Assembly (NCBI RefSeq): GCF_004363215.1
Contig: NZ_SNYS01000009.1
Coordinates: 1-64,000 of the forward strand
Length of the DNA stretch: 64,000 nucleotides
Source of the DNA: Methanimicrococcus blatticola
GTDB lineage: Archaea > Halobacteriota > Methanosarcinia > Methanosarcinales > Methanosarcinaceae
Reading direction: 5' to 3'
The notes under the pieces were generated by a model. It saw only the letters and a program-made list of their open reading frames with translations, was not told the origin of the DNA and made no database searches. Of this stretch, positions 1-9,008 are shown in pieces; positions within the stretch are counted from its first letter, which is position 1; each line of letters opens with the position of its first letter. The position numbers and the translations under genes were made by a program.

Positions 1-70
1 ATAAGCCCGCCGGCGTTCCCTGTTGTACTGAAGTGTGCGAGCCTTCGGGAACCTTGGATCGCTGCCATGA
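1..70 (+). rRNA. rrf: 5S ribosomal RNA, 3' part (cut by window start)
   Basis: The first 70 bases match the 3' half of an archaeal 5S rRNA: the TAAGCCC of loop A/helix III, then GTACT, the GTGTGCGA stretch, a CCTTCGGGAAC hairpin and GGATCGCTGCC near the 3' end. The 5' half lies outside the window. The 3' end is an estimate. It probably closes an rRNA operon lying to the left. Confidence 0.85.
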
Positions 71-76
71 GTCTTT

Positions 77-101
77 CTTTATCATTCTTATTTTGATAAA
101 G
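77..101 (+). terminator. Hairpin downstream of 5S rRNA
   Basis: CTTTATCA (77-84) and TGATAAAG (94-101) form an 8-bp stem just after the 5S rRNA. T-rich stretches follow to about 200. It is a plausible processing or termination signal for the rRNA transcript. The rest of 102-247 is T-rich leader of the methyltransferase gene with no ORF. Confidence 0.4.
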
Positions 102-247
102 AGTTATAATTGAATAGCGGGAGCTTTTGTATTTTACTTTTTTCAGTCATTTTTCATCTTCTTTTTTCTTTTATCATTCTTTTTTTGTCCTTACTTTTAT
201 ATTTCTTAAATGCGGTATTTTACTATTGAAAAACAGGGAATGATATA

Positions 248-1294
248 TTGGAAAATTTAACAATGTTTGAACGCTTTACACGTTCGCTTCAAAGAAAAGA
301 AGTTGATAAAATTCCTGTCTGTTCCGTGACACAAACAGGAACAATGGAACTCATGGAAATGACAGGCACAAGCTGGCCGAAAGCATTTACGGATCCCGAT
401 GAGATGGCTGCGCTCGCGATGGCAGGCTATGAAATCGCAGGACTTGAAGGTGTTCGTTATCCGTTCAGTTCACCGGATATTCCGCAGGCATTCGGTTGCG
501 CTTATTCAACCGGAACAAAGCACTCGCCGCCGCATCAAACAGATTTTCCGTGTAAAAGCTTGAATGATGTCGATGATGTTGTTATTCCCGATAATTTGTA
601 TGAAAGTCCGGGAATCAAATCTATGATTGAAACAACTGATATTCTGCGCAAAAAAATTGATGAAAAAGGGTATGAATTACCGTTGATCGCAGGAATTCTC
701 GGGCCGGCTTCTTTTGCTTCGTGCATTGCAGGTGTGAATAATTTTTTGTTATGGTCGGTTAAAGAACCTGATGCGCTTCAAAAATTAATCAATCTTGGCG
801 GCGAAGTTTGCGCCGAATATGCCAATGTTCTTTACGATCACGGTGCTGATTCTGTTGTGATTATTGATTCGGAATCCGGTCCTGATTTATTTCCGCCGCC
901 GCTTTTTAAACCGATGTTTCTGCCGGTTTATAAAAAAATAACAAACACAATGAAAGGATTGAATATTCTTCATATGTGCGGTGACGCAACACTTATTTTA
1001 GAACCGATTGCAAAATCCGGATTTTTAGGTGTCAGTTTGGAAGAGAAAGTGCATATGGATTATGCTTCTCAAGTCATCGGCAATGATATTTGCCTGATTG
1101 GAAATGTTTCTGCCGCGGATGATTTGCTTTTACACGCACCCGATTTTGTTAAAGCATCGGCGAAAAAATGTATTGAAGACGGTACAAGAATATTAGCGCC
1201 GGGCTGCGGCATTGCACCGTACACGCCGCTTGAAAATATAAAAGCGTTTGTTGCGGCAAGGGATGAATATTATTCGGAAAAGGATCTTCTTTAA
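248..1294 (+). CDS. Methylcobamide:CoM methyltransferase, MtaA/MtbA family
   Basis: A 348-residue protein of the uroporphyrinogen decarboxylase fold. In methylotrophic methanogens this family moves the methyl group from a methylated corrinoid protein to coenzyme M in the cytoplasm. The zinc site is visible as H242-x-C244 and C320, the spacing expected of MtaA/MtbA; typical family length is about 340. The TTG start at 248 is chosen because MENLTMFERF aligns with the usual N-terminus; an ATG at 263 is the alternative. It stands alone after the rRNA, with no corrinoid protein or substrate-specific MtaB/MtmB partner nearby. I cannot tell from sequence whether methanol, methylamine or methylthiol derived corrinoids are the partner. 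Confidence 0.85.
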   Translation: MENLTMFERFTRSLQRKEVDKIPVCSVTQTGTMELMEMTGTSWPKAFTDPDEMAALAMAGYEIAGLEGVRYPFSSPDIPQAFGCAYSTGTKHSPPHQTDFPCKSLNDVDDVVIPDNLYESPGIKSMIETTDILRKKIDEKGYELPLIAGILGPASFASCIAGVNNFLLWSVKEPDALQKLINLGGEVCAEYANVLYDHGADSVVIIDSESGPDLFPPPLFKPMFLPVYKKITNTMKGLNILHMCGDATLILEPIAKSGFLGVSLEEKVHMDYASQVIGNDICLIGNVSAADDLLLHAPDFVKASAKKCIEDGTRILAPGCGIAPYTPLENIKAFVAARDEYYSEKDLL

Positions 1295-1302
1295 TCCTTT
1301 TC
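1277..1302 (+). terminator. Terminator-like hairpin overlapping the methyltransferase stop
   Basis: GAAAAGGAT (1277-1285) and ATCCTTTTC (1294-1302) form a perfect 9-bp stem that spans the TAA stop. A T-rich tract follows. Confidence 0.5.
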
Positions 1303-1370
1303 ATTTCTGTTTTTATTTTAATTTATTTTTTATTTTAACTTATTTTTTATTGGTTTTTGATTTTTTTATT

Positions 1371-1961
1371 TTATTTTGAATTGATGCTTACTGTTTTGCA
1401 TTTTTCTGTCGGATATTTGTAATATTCAAGAATTTTGAACAAAATCATAAAAGCATACCAGTTATCGGTATCCTCAAATCCGTTTCCGTTTTGAATAATA
1501 AGCATATTATTTTTGTAAGTCACTTCCGCGGAAACAGAAACGTCATTCGTTTCAGTCTCTAAAATTCTTCCCGTAAAATCTTCTTTCAAAAATGTTCCCG
1601 ATCCTCCCAAAACGTAAATATCTTTGTCATCCGCATCCGTTTTTTCTTTTTTTGCCAAGGTGAGTTCATTAAACACATAATCCCTTTGCTTATGCCAATC
1701 ATCCGGGCGGCCCATGTAGTCGACACGGAAAAAAACATCATTCACAACGTATTCTTCGCCGGAATTCAATTTGTCAAAAACCTCAATAACCGTTTGATTT
1801 GACGGAATGATATATTCGGAACTGGCGATGTAATCTTGTTTTTTGTATTCGTTATCATCAATTTCCCAGTCAAGTCTTCTGTAATTCTTTGTTTTCAAAT
1901 GCCCTTGCGGTTCATTTGCATTGTAGTCATTAGAGCCGAATAATTTTCCGAATAATCCCAT
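1371..1961 (-). CDS. Hypothetical protein, 196 aa
   Basis: Not recognised. The chosen ATG at 1961 (MGLFGKLFG) follows an AGGTGA Shine-Dalgarno with suitable spacing; the upstream ATG at 1979 lacks one. The N-terminus GLFGKLFGS looks like a short amphipathic helix. The rest is soluble, acidic and aromatic-rich, with no signal peptide or clear transmembrane segment. The region around residues 40-75 predicts beta strands. It lies downstream of two DUF805 membrane proteins on the same strand but is separated from them by a repeat-filled spacer of about 275 bp, so co-transcription is uncertain. Confidence 0.6.
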   Translation of the reverse strand: MGLFGKLFGSNDYNANEPQGHLKTKNYRRLDWEIDDNEYKKQDYIASSEYIIPSNQTVIEVFDKLNSGEEYVVNDVFFRVDYMGRPDDWHKQRDYVFNELTLAKKEKTDADDKDIYVLGGSGTFLKEDFTGRILETETNDVSVSAEVTYKNNMLIIQNGNGFEDTDNWYAFMILFKILEYYKYPTEKCKTVSINSK

Positions 1962-2032
1962 TGTATTCACCTGTTTCAATACAAAACGCTTTCAGGTTTT
2001 ATATCTCTATCGAACGTCTCCCAAAAATGACT

Positions 2033-2085
2033 AAATACAAAATAAAATACAAAATAAAATACAAAATAAAATACAAAATAAAAAA
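2033..2085. repeat. AT-rich tandem repeat, about 12-bp units
   Basis: About four copies of an AAATACAAAATA unit. The open frame that crosses it on the minus strand (1976-2230) is low complexity and probably not a gene. Confidence 0.8.
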
Positions 2086-2110
2086 ACACGATTATAAAGA
2101 GATAAAATGA

Positions 2111-2170
2111 AGCAACATCAAAAAGAGCAACATCAAAAAGAGCAACATCAAAAAGAGCAACATCAAAAAG
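2111..2170. repeat. 15-bp tandem repeat, 4 perfect copies
   Basis: AGCAACATCAAAAAG is repeated four times in register with no mismatches, then decays into related A-rich sequence up to about 2230. Together with the 2033-2085 repeat it fills the spacer between the 196-aa protein and the DUF805 gene. Confidence 0.9.
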
Positions 2171-2236
2171 ATCAAGATAAAAAAGGACAAGATAAAAAAC
2201 AAGGTCCAAAAATAAAATCAAGAGAGACAAGAGGTT

Positions 2237-2788
2237 TTATTCTCTTGTTTCATAAACAGTTTCATCTGTTTCTTCATATGTGTTGACTGTTTCATATTCT
2301 GTTTCAACCGTTTCATATTCGGCATCAATGGCTTCGTATGTGCGATTGTACTGATCCTGATATTCGTTGTTATCATTATACTCGTTTCTTCCGAGCGGGT
2401 CCGGGCCGAATCTGTTTTGACCGTGCGTTCCTTCCGCTAAAAGCAGGTACAATTCAAAACCGAGTGAAATAATCCAACCGATTAAAGGAATTATGCCGGC
2501 TAATCTGATTAAAAGATACCAGCCGCTTTTATCTAAGTCATGGAGACGTTTGATTGCCTGGAATAATAGGAAAATAAGACCGACAAAATAAGCAATTGCT
2601 AAAATGAAAAAGAATAGCATCCCGAGATATTCACTCATCATCTCAGCGACAACCGCTATTACTAAGAGCAGAATCATAACTGCCCAAAAACCGAGAATTC
2701 TTAAAAAATACGGCAGACGATTTAAACGCCCTTCATATGTAAAATATTCTTGCAACTGTGCCCCAAAAGAATTATCCTCTTTGCCCAT
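2237..2788 (-). CDS. DUF805 family membrane protein
   Basis: A 183-residue integral membrane protein of the DUF805 (YhaH/YhaI-like) family, whose role is unknown. The family signature is visible: an N-terminal YEGRLNRLPY block, hydrophobic segments at about 30-50, 55-80 and 93-118, the conserved IKRLHDLDKSGWY loop and the closing GTHGQNRFGPDP. A charged Glu/Tyr/Thr-rich tail with ETEYETV repeats (about 140-183) extends beyond the usual domain. It follows a second DUF805 gene by about 48 bp and is likely co-transcribed with it and the PHP gene. Confidence 0.8.
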   Translation of the reverse strand: MGKEDNSFGAQLQEYFTYEGRLNRLPYFLRILGFWAVMILLLVIAVVAEMMSEYLGMLFFFILAIAYFVGLIFLLFQAIKRLHDLDKSGWYLLIRLAGIIPLIGWIISLGFELYLLLAEGTHGQNRFGPDPLGRNEYNDNNEYQDQYNRTYEAIDAEYETVETEYETVNTYEETDETVYETRE

Positions 2789-2836
2789 GAAACTATTATT
2801 CGTCCTATTTATATAAAATCGTGGCGCACGATATTC

Positions 2837-3265
2837 TCATTTTCGGCCTTTCGGATCGTCGCCGTATTTATTCGGACCGTACGTTCCGTCATTGAATATC
2901 AGAAAAATGTAATAAACAATATTTATTGCGGGAATAAATCCGAGAATTACCCACCAACCGCCGGCATTCATATCATGAAGACGCCTGATTTCCTGAAATA
3001 TTTTCATGAAGAAAAGGGGTAAAAAGACAATAAATGTAATCGGCAGAATGATGAATGACATAATTGTCATAGCTGCCGCGTTATCTGAATTATTTGTTAA
3101 ACCTGTAATCATCATGTAAATTATTACGTTGAGGAATTGAATCAACATCGCGGCGACAAATGTCAGAATCCATCGGCCTATGACGCGTCCGATGTACGTT
3201 TTGCGCGTTATTCGTCCGTCATATCTGCGGAATTCGTTTATGTTTTCTTTTAAATGATTCGCCAT
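2837..3265 (-). CDS. DUF805 family membrane protein, short paralogue
   Basis: A 142-residue DUF805 membrane protein. It shows the YDGRITRKTY N-terminal block, several transmembrane segments, the IRRLHDMNAGGWW loop and the terminal DGTYGPNKYGDDP motif. It is clearly related to the next gene downstream but lacks that gene's charged tail, suggesting tandem duplication and divergence. Its start is 13 bp from the stop of the PHP gene, so the PHP gene and both DUF805 genes probably form one operon. Function unknown. Confidence 0.8.
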   Translation of the reverse strand: MANHLKENINEFRRYDGRITRKTYIGRVIGRWILTFVAAMLIQFLNVIIYMMITGLTNNSDNAAAMTIMSFIILPITFIVFLPLFFMKIFQEIRRLHDMNAGGWWVILGFIPAINIVYYIFLIFNDGTYGPNKYGDDPKGRK

Positions 3266-3278
3266 GCTCGTTCCAACA

Positions 3279-3929
3279 TCATTTTTTCATTTCTTGAACA
3301 ATTTCTTCCGAATTCTTAAATGCCATATCGGATTGCTTTTTTGAAAGTCCCGCGCCCATCAAAACATCATACGCCGTTTCTTTTGTTATCATATCACCCG
3401 GCCGATGCGTGTCAGTGTTGCAAACCAATTTCGCGCCGATTTCCGTTGCGATTTTTGCAACGTGCCCGTTTGTTCTGTTGTGTCCGCCGCGCGCCGTGAT
3501 TTCCAAATAAGTATTCGTCGCTTTTGCAAGCTCGGTTTCTTCAATTGTTAAAAATCCGGGGTGCGCGAGAATGTCAACATATTCCGATTCGATTGCGGCG
3601 CGATTTGTTCCGGATGCGACAGGCTCAACCGGCGTTTCGCCGTGAACGACAACAATATCCGCGCCGAATTCTTTCGCTTTTTTGGCGAGCTGATTTATCT
3701 GTGCGGGCGGGACATGCGTGATTTCAATGCCTGCGAAAATATCAATCTTAAATTCTTCTCCCATCGTTTTGGCTTTTTGAAGGGATGAAATAATGAATTC
3801 AAAATTTGTAAAATCGGCGTGATCCGTCATTGCGATTGCGCGGTAGCCGTAAGTGACGGCGCGGCGGATGTGTTCTGCCGGGACGAGTTCGCCGTCGCTG
3901 AAAAGTGTGTGCGTGTGAAGATCAATCAT
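3279..3929 (-). CDS. PHP-domain metal-dependent phosphoesterase
   Basis: A 216-residue PHP protein. The metal-binding motifs are visible: the N-terminal DLHTHTLFSDG, then TDHAD near residue 38, a GIEITH strand, VVHGET, ILAHPG, and a C-terminal CNTDTH. Archaeal proteins of this size are annotated as histidinol-phosphatase-like or PHP hydrolases, but the substrate cannot be read from sequence. Upstream there is AGGT about 7 nt before the ATG. It leads the operon with the two DUF805 genes. Confidence 0.8.
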   Translation of the reverse strand: MIDLHTHTLFSDGELVPAEHIRRAVTYGYRAIAMTDHADFTNFEFIISSLQKAKTMGEEFKIDIFAGIEITHVPPAQINQLAKKAKEFGADIVVVHGETPVEPVASGTNRAAIESEYVDILAHPGFLTIEETELAKATNTYLEITARGGHNRTNGHVAKIATEIGAKLVCNTDTHRPGDMITKETAYDVLMGAGLSKKQSDMAFKNSEEIVQEMKK

Positions 3930-4052
3930 TGAAAAAACCTTTTTAATTTTATGATGAATCTTCGGCTTCGTTTTATTTATAAATTGCTAAAATTCCAATT
4001 CCGAATTTGATTCATTGGAAGAGGTCGATCCGTTTTTCTTAATTACTAAAAC

Positions 4053-4148
4053 CGGCGTTGATCGCGCGGCGCGGCAGCTCGCAAACGGTAAGGCAGCAGC
4101 AGTCCCGTTCGCGTCAGTGAACGGATGTGATAAGAATATGCAGATACG
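4053..4148 (-). repeat. Dispersed intergenic element, partial copy H
   Basis: A fragment of the element found in full at seven other sites. It keeps the GCGCGGCGCGG end, one GCAAACGGTAAGGCAGCAGC minisatellite unit, the hairpin at 4106-4123 (one mismatch) and the GGATGTGATAAGAA flank. The terminal palindrome is missing. It lies in the 366-bp gap between rlmE and the PHP gene; the remainder of that gap is AT-rich without a gene. Confidence 0.75.
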
Positions 4149-4295
4149 CTCAGTGACACGATCCGGCAGCAAAAAAGGAACTCAACGAACAGCTGTTTGA
4201 TTTTTTTATGTGTTGAGAAATTGGTGGGAGGATTTGAAAATAAATTGTTAAGAAAATGAGGGAGGAAGTTTAAGAAAATTTGAAAAATCAAAAGA

Positions 4296-5216
4296 TTATT
4301 CTTTTTCCTCTTCCTTCGGCGGCCTGTAGTTGTCTCTTGCCGTATTTCCTTTCGGTGCGCTTTCCTCTTTTTCATAATTGGCGGAAGGCGGGGTTTGAGA
4401 CCTTTGCTGAACCGGATTGCCGTATTTCGGGTCGGCCGGCAAAGCTTCTAATTTTTCAACAACCTCGGCAAATCCGAAGTTGGGTTTCACGTCTTTAATT
4501 TTGATTTTAACAATATCACCGACTTCGGTTTCTTTGACAAATAAAACGAAATCGTCAATGTAAGCGATACCGTCGCCGGAGGCACCGAGTTCTTTAATTT
4601 CGGCGGCGTAAATCTGTCCTTTTCGAATCGGCGCTGTCAGGAATTTTTTCGCGATAATATAAATTTCAGCACTGGTTGAGCGCGAAGCTTGCGGCGTGTA
4701 AGCGCGGACATGAACGAATTCGCCGGTCACGTCGTCAAAAAATTCTTTAAACATATCGCCTTGGAACACTTTGACAACAAACGTTCCTTTGGGTTTGAGA
4801 ATCTTTTTGGCGCATTCAAAAGCGGCGCGGTTAAGTTCGATTCCACGCGCGTGATCCAGCGTCCAGTTGCCCGTTAAGTTCGGTGCCGCGTCACACAAAA
4901 CAACGTCAACGCCGCCTTTGCCGGCAAACTCCAAGATTTTTTCAATTGTCGAATCGGCGGTGATGTCGCCTTTAAATGTCGTCACGCCGGGGATTGCTTC
5001 AATCTTTTGCAGGTCTACGCCGAAAACGCGTCCGCCTGATAATTCTTTGGCAACCTGGAGCCAGCCGCCGGGCGCTGCGCCCAAGTCGACAATTGTGTCT
5101 CCGCGATTGATAATATTCGAATGCTGTTGAATCTGTTTCAACTTATAAGACGCTCGTGAGCGGTACCCTTCTTTTTGGGCTAAATCGTAAAAATAATCCT
5201 TTTGGTTTCGCGCCAT
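4296..5216 (-). CDS. rlmE: 23S rRNA (uridine-2'-O-)-methyltransferase RlmE/FtsJ with TRAM domain
   Basis: A 306-residue SAM-dependent RNA 2'-O-methyltransferase. The SAM loop is VDLGAAPGGW (about 43-52). The catalytic K-D-K-E tetrad is visible as K25, D109, K149 and E184. A TRAM RNA-binding domain follows at about 199-257, as in archaeal homologues, then a low-complexity charged tail. The ATG at 5216 is preceded by AGGGA. The gene is divergent from coaBC. It probably acts on the ribosomal A-loop uridine. Confidence 0.9.
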   Translation of the reverse strand: MARNQKDYFYDLAQKEGYRSRASYKLKQIQQHSNIINRGDTIVDLGAAPGGWLQVAKELSGGRVFGVDLQKIEAIPGVTTFKGDITADSTIEKILEFAGKGGVDVVLCDAAPNLTGNWTLDHARGIELNRAAFECAKKILKPKGTFVVKVFQGDMFKEFFDDVTGEFVHVRAYTPQASRSTSAEIYIIAKKFLTAPIRKGQIYAAEIKELGASGDGIAYIDDFVLFVKETEVGDIVKIKIKDVKPNFGFAEVVEKLEALPADPKYGNPVQQRSQTPPSANYEKEESAPKGNTARDNYRPPKEEEKE

Positions 5217-5398
5217 AAAATCCCTGCCGTTTTCTAATATAATTTCTTTCCCTTTCCAATACTTTCGCTTTGAACGGGTTAAATGTATTTATGATTAATG
5301 TTATTAATCAAAAAACCGTAAAACTTTTTGTTTATATTTTATTATTTCATAAAAAAATCAATTTTCATTATTTCATCTTATTTATGCGGGTCTTAAAA

Positions 5399-7030
5399 AT
5401 GGAAAACAATCAAAAATTCGACAGCGGTGATTTTATCTCTGAAGAAAAAGCCGCCGCATCTCCCGTTCATCCGACGCTTTGGATTCAGGAAGCCAAAGGA
5501 ACCGTTTTGTCCGGGAAAACAATTGTCATCGGAGTCACAGGAAGCATCGCAGCCGTTGAAACCGTCAAGCTGGCCCGCGAACTCATCCGTTACGGCGCAA
5601 CCGTTTACGCCGTTATGACCGATGCCGCCCGTCAAATTATCCATGAAGACGCGCTTCATTACGCCACCGGAAATCCTGTTATGACAAAGCTGACCGGGCG
5701 CGTTGAACACGTCGAATTCTTCGGCTCAAAAGGAGCCGCCGATTTATTTTTAATCGCGCCCGCAACCGCTAACACAATTTCAAAAATCGCGGCAGGCATT
5801 GATGACACACCTGTTACAACATTTGCAACCACCGCCATCGGCGAAGGTAAAAAAGTCATGATTGTTCCTGCGATGCATGAATCCATGTACCGCCATCCGA
5901 AAGTGTTGGAAAACTTGAAAACCTTGGAATCCTGGGGTATCGACATTATCGGCCCGCGCGTTGAGGAAGGAATCGCCAAAATCGCCGGCAACGATGAAAT
6001 TGTTCTTCGCGTTTTGCGCGAGCTCGGCGATCACTCTTTGTCCGGGAAAACTGTTTTCGTCACATCAGGATCGACCGCAGAATCTATTGATCCGATTCGT
6101 TTGCTGACAAACCGCGCGTCCGGCAAAACAGGAGACGCGCTTGCCAAAGAAGCGTACATCAGGGGTGCCGAAGTTTATCTTTTCCACCGCGGCAAATCTT
6201 CTTGGGGACATCTGCCGCATTTCCATGACATTCATACTGAAAGCGTTCAGGAAATGATTGAAGCCGTTACGGAAAAAATCGCGCTTGCAGACATTCCGCT
6301 GTCGGGGAAAAATATTCTCATCAGCGCGGCGGCCATTTCAGATTATACAGTTGAAGCCGCCGATTCTAAAATTAAATCCGGCGAGCGCGAGCTGACAATT
6401 AAACTCAAGCCGACAAAGAAATTGATTGAGGAAGCCTGTTACACCGATCCGAATATTTTCATCGTCGGATTCAAAGCGGAAACGGATGTTTCATATCAGG
6501 AACTGATTAACTCGGCCGCTTCCAAAATTGATGCCGGCATCGCTGATGTTGTCGTTGCCAACGATGTGAAAGAAAAAGGCATGGGTACCAATGAAAATGA
6601 TGTTTATGTCGTGACAAAAGATTATTTGATCAATCATGATTTGAAAACCGTCGTTCCGATTTCAGGAAATAAAGAAAAAATCGCGGCGGAACTTTTTGAT
6701 TTGATTTGCGTTGAGGCGGATTCTGACGCGCCGCAAGTTTTTATTGATTTGGAAATCCGAACGACAGAACCCGATGACGAAACAGAGCGGACAGATCATG
6801 AAGAGACAAATCATGACGAAACAGATCATGAAGAACCGGTTTTGAATATGCTTGAAGACACGATTGATGATCATATTTTGAATGAGGAAATCGATAATTC
6901 GGATTCGAGCTCCACTCTTTTGGCTCCGTCTGATGCCCCGATTTCTTCAAATTCTGATGCATCGGGGTCCAAAAAGACGCTTCGCCGCAAACCCGCGCAA
7001 ATGAGAGGCCGCATTTTTAAAAGGAATTAA
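5399..7030 (+). CDS. coaBC: Bifunctional phosphopantothenoylcysteine decarboxylase/synthetase CoaBC with acidic extension
   Basis: Makes 4'-phosphopantetheine for CoA in two steps. The N-terminal flavodoxin-like CoaC domain shows GVTGSIAA, HVEFF and VPAMHESMY; the CoaB synthetase domain shows SGSTAESIDPIRLLTNRASG and a later KLKPTKKLI block. The ATG at 5399 follows GGGT at a suitable distance; ATG 5384 is possible. Length is 543 aa against roughly 400 for the family: residues from about 440 form an extra acidic Glu/Asp/Thr-rich region with DHEET repeats, closing with a basic RRKPAQMRGRIFKRN tail. It is followed 11 bp later by pantoate kinase, so CoA genes are grouped. Confidence 0.92.
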   Translation: MENNQKFDSGDFISEEKAAASPVHPTLWIQEAKGTVLSGKTIVIGVTGSIAAVETVKLARELIRYGATVYAVMTDAARQIIHEDALHYATGNPVMTKLTGRVEHVEFFGSKGAADLFLIAPATANTISKIAAGIDDTPVTTFATTAIGEGKKVMIVPAMHESMYRHPKVLENLKTLESWGIDIIGPRVEEGIAKIAGNDEIVLRVLRELGDHSLSGKTVFVTSGSTAESIDPIRLLTNRASGKTGDALAKEAYIRGAEVYLFHRGKSSWGHLPHFHDIHTESVQEMIEAVTEKIALADIPLSGKNILISAAAISDYTVEAADSKIKSGERELTIKLKPTKKLIEEACYTDPNIFIVGFKAETDVSYQELINSAASKIDAGIADVVVANDVKEKGMGTNENDVYVVTKDYLINHDLKTVVPISGNKEKIAAELFDLICVEADSDAPQVFIDLEIRTTEPDDETERTDHEETNHDETDHEEPVLNMLEDTIDDHILNEEIDNSDSSSTLLAPSDAPISSNSDASGSKKTLRRKPAQMRGRIFKRN

Positions 7031-7041
7031 AGGAATTACTT

Positions 7042-7992
7042 ATGTCCGAATTTGAAACACGCACCGCTTTTTCGCCCGGGCACATTACGGGTTTTTTCCA
7101 AATCCGCAATCATTCGGATCCGCACACCAAAGGCTCCGTCGGTGCCGGTCTTGTTTTAAATAAAGGCATTCATTCAACCGTAACGCCTCACTCGGGAAAC
7201 GGTGAGACCGTTGTTCATTTAAACGGAATCAAACAGTCCGATTCCGATGATTCAACGAATGCCGTTTTAACCGTCATTTCTGAAATTTCGGCTTTGGCGG
7301 AACAAAAGTATAAGACACCGTTTCATTTTGAAATTAAAGAAAGCAGTTCTCTTCCGGTCGGCAGCGGTTTTGGTCTCTCGGCCGCCGGCGCGTTAAGCAC
7401 GGCTTTTGCCGCGAACAGCGCGCTTCATCTCGGTCTTTCCAAAAACGAACTGGTTGAAATCGCGCATTACGCGGAAGTCATCAACGGCAGCGGCCTCGGC
7501 GATGTTGCCGGCGAAGCGGCAGGCGGTCTTGCCGTTCGCGAAGTTCCGGGCGGCTCAAAACACGGCAAATTCTACAGCGTTCCGCTTTCAAAATCCGATC
7601 TTCAAAAAAAGATTTATTGTTTGGTTTTGGGTGAATTATCTACCAAATCCGTCATCACAAACGAAGATTCCGCCAAAAAAATAAATTCGGCCGGCACGGA
7701 TGCGTTAAATAATTTCCTCCAAAAACCCGATTTGAATTCTTTCATGAACGAATCTCTTTCATTTACCAAAAGCATCGGCCTTCTCAGCCCCGATGCCGAA
7801 AAAATCATTGATTCAATAGACAAAGCCGACGGCACTGCCGCTCAAGCAATGCTCGGCAATACCGTTTTTGCAATTCCCTCCGACCGCGAAGGCGCAGGCG
7901 AACACATTTTTGAATTGATGCAAAAATTCGGCGACGTTTATGAATGCAGAATTGAAACAAACGGGCCGCACGTCTGTTTATCCGCTTTCTGA
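7042..7992 (+). CDS. Pantoate kinase (archaeal GHMP kinase)
   Basis: A 316-residue GHMP-family kinase of the archaeal pantoate kinase type, which phosphorylates pantoate before condensation with beta-alanine and so replaces the bacterial pantothenate route. Visible are the N-terminal SPGHITGFFQI and GSVGAGLVLNKG blocks, the GHMP ATP loop LPVGSGFGLSAAGALS near residue 108, and a C-terminal glycine-rich ETNGPHVC motif. An AAGGAATT ribosome site precedes the ATG. It sits in an operon with coaBC; the next enzyme, phosphopantothenate synthetase, is at 31.9 kb. Confidence 0.9.
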   Translation: MSEFETRTAFSPGHITGFFQIRNHSDPHTKGSVGAGLVLNKGIHSTVTPHSGNGETVVHLNGIKQSDSDDSTNAVLTVISEISALAEQKYKTPFHFEIKESSSLPVGSGFGLSAAGALSTAFAANSALHLGLSKNELVEIAHYAEVINGSGLGDVAGEAAGGLAVREVPGGSKHGKFYSVPLSKSDLQKKIYCLVLGELSTKSVITNEDSAKKINSAGTDALNNFLQKPDLNSFMNESLSFTKSIGLLSPDAEKIIDSIDKADGTAAQAMLGNTVFAIPSDREGAGEHIFELMQKFGDVYECRIETNGPHVCLSAF

Positions 7993-8006
7993 ATCCGGTG
8001 ATAAAT

Positions 8007-8972
8007 ATGGGGGAAATGGAAAACCAAACGGTTCAATATCTGCCGATTCAATGCAAAACAGCACTTCATTCGGTCAGCGGTGTTTTTCCTTATAAATTGG
8101 ATTTAAACATTTACCGCGGGTGTGAAAACGGCTGTAAATATTGTTTTGCCATCTATTCTCACAAATATATGAACAAGAATAAAGATGAAACACTTGTGCA
8201 ACCGTCTGTCGGTTATTATGATCATATTTATGTTAAAACAAATGTCGCCGAACAACTGGATAAAGAACTCAGCCGCCCGAATCGCCGAAAGCAAGTCATT
8301 AACATCGGCGGCATCTGCGACAGTTATCAAAAAGCGGAAGAAACATTTGAACTCATGCCCGACATTCTGAAAGTGATGATCAAACACAAAAACCCGATCA
8401 TCATTTCAACGAAATCAGATCTTATTCTCCGCGATTATGATCTCATCGATGAGCTTTCCAAATACGCTTTCGTCAACATCGCCTCAACCATTACAACCGC
8501 TGACGAATCGGTAAGGGAGAAAGTCGAGCCCGGCGCCGTCAGCACAAAACGCCGTTTTGATATGCTTGAAAAATTCAAGAAAACGGACGTGACCGTTGGC
8601 GTTCACATGATGCCGGTTCTGCCGTTTTTAACCGATTCGCCCGAAAATTTGGAATCGATTTTTTCAAAAACAAAAGAAATCGGGGCCGAATACATTATTG
8701 TTCAAACTTTGAGTTTGAGAAATCAGACAAAAAAGACATATTTCGAATTCATAAAAACCGATTTTCCCGAGTATTTCGAAGGCATGAAGCAGCTTTATAA
8801 AACAGGCGGATTAGATAAGGAGTTCAATAAGAAATTTTACTCAATGGCGAATCCGCTCTTGAAAAAATATGAGTTGTCAACCGATTATATGAAACCGGTT
8901 CGGGAAGAGGAAGCATTAATGGCTGAAATTAAAATGGAGCAAAACAAACAAAAAACATTGTTTGATTTTTGA
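8007..8972 (+). CDS. Radical SAM protein, spore-photoproduct-lyase/SplB-like family
   Basis: A 321-residue radical SAM enzyme related to the 'DNA repair photolyase' (SplB) family. The cluster motif Cx3Cx2C is C39-C43-C46 within RGCENGCKYCFA, preceded by LDLNIYRG. IIISTKSDLILRD and GVHMMPVLPFLTD are family-typical. GGTGAT at 7997-8002 points to the ATG at 8007; GTG 7998 and ATG 8016 are alternatives. It starts 15 bp after pantoate kinase and is probably co-transcribed with it. Substrate unknown: a role in DNA lesion repair is a family label, not something shown here. Confidence 0.8.
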   Translation: MGEMENQTVQYLPIQCKTALHSVSGVFPYKLDLNIYRGCENGCKYCFAIYSHKYMNKNKDETLVQPSVGYYDHIYVKTNVAEQLDKELSRPNRRKQVINIGGICDSYQKAEETFELMPDILKVMIKHKNPIIISTKSDLILRDYDLIDELSKYAFVNIASTITTADESVREKVEPGAVSTKRRFDMLEKFKKTDVTVGVHMMPVLPFLTDSPENLESIFSKTKEIGAEYIIVQTLSLRNQTKKTYFEFIKTDFPEYFEGMKQLYKTGGLDKEFNKKFYSMANPLLKKYELSTDYMKPVREEEALMAEIKMEQNKQKTLFDF

Positions 8973-9008
8973 AAGAAGCCACCCATATGACTTTTTTAGT
9001 TTCGTTGA

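Noticed and set aside
1976-2230. 84-codon minus-strand hydrophobic ORF
   Set aside because: Translation of the 12- and 15-bp tandem repeats; no ribosome site and no real protein character.
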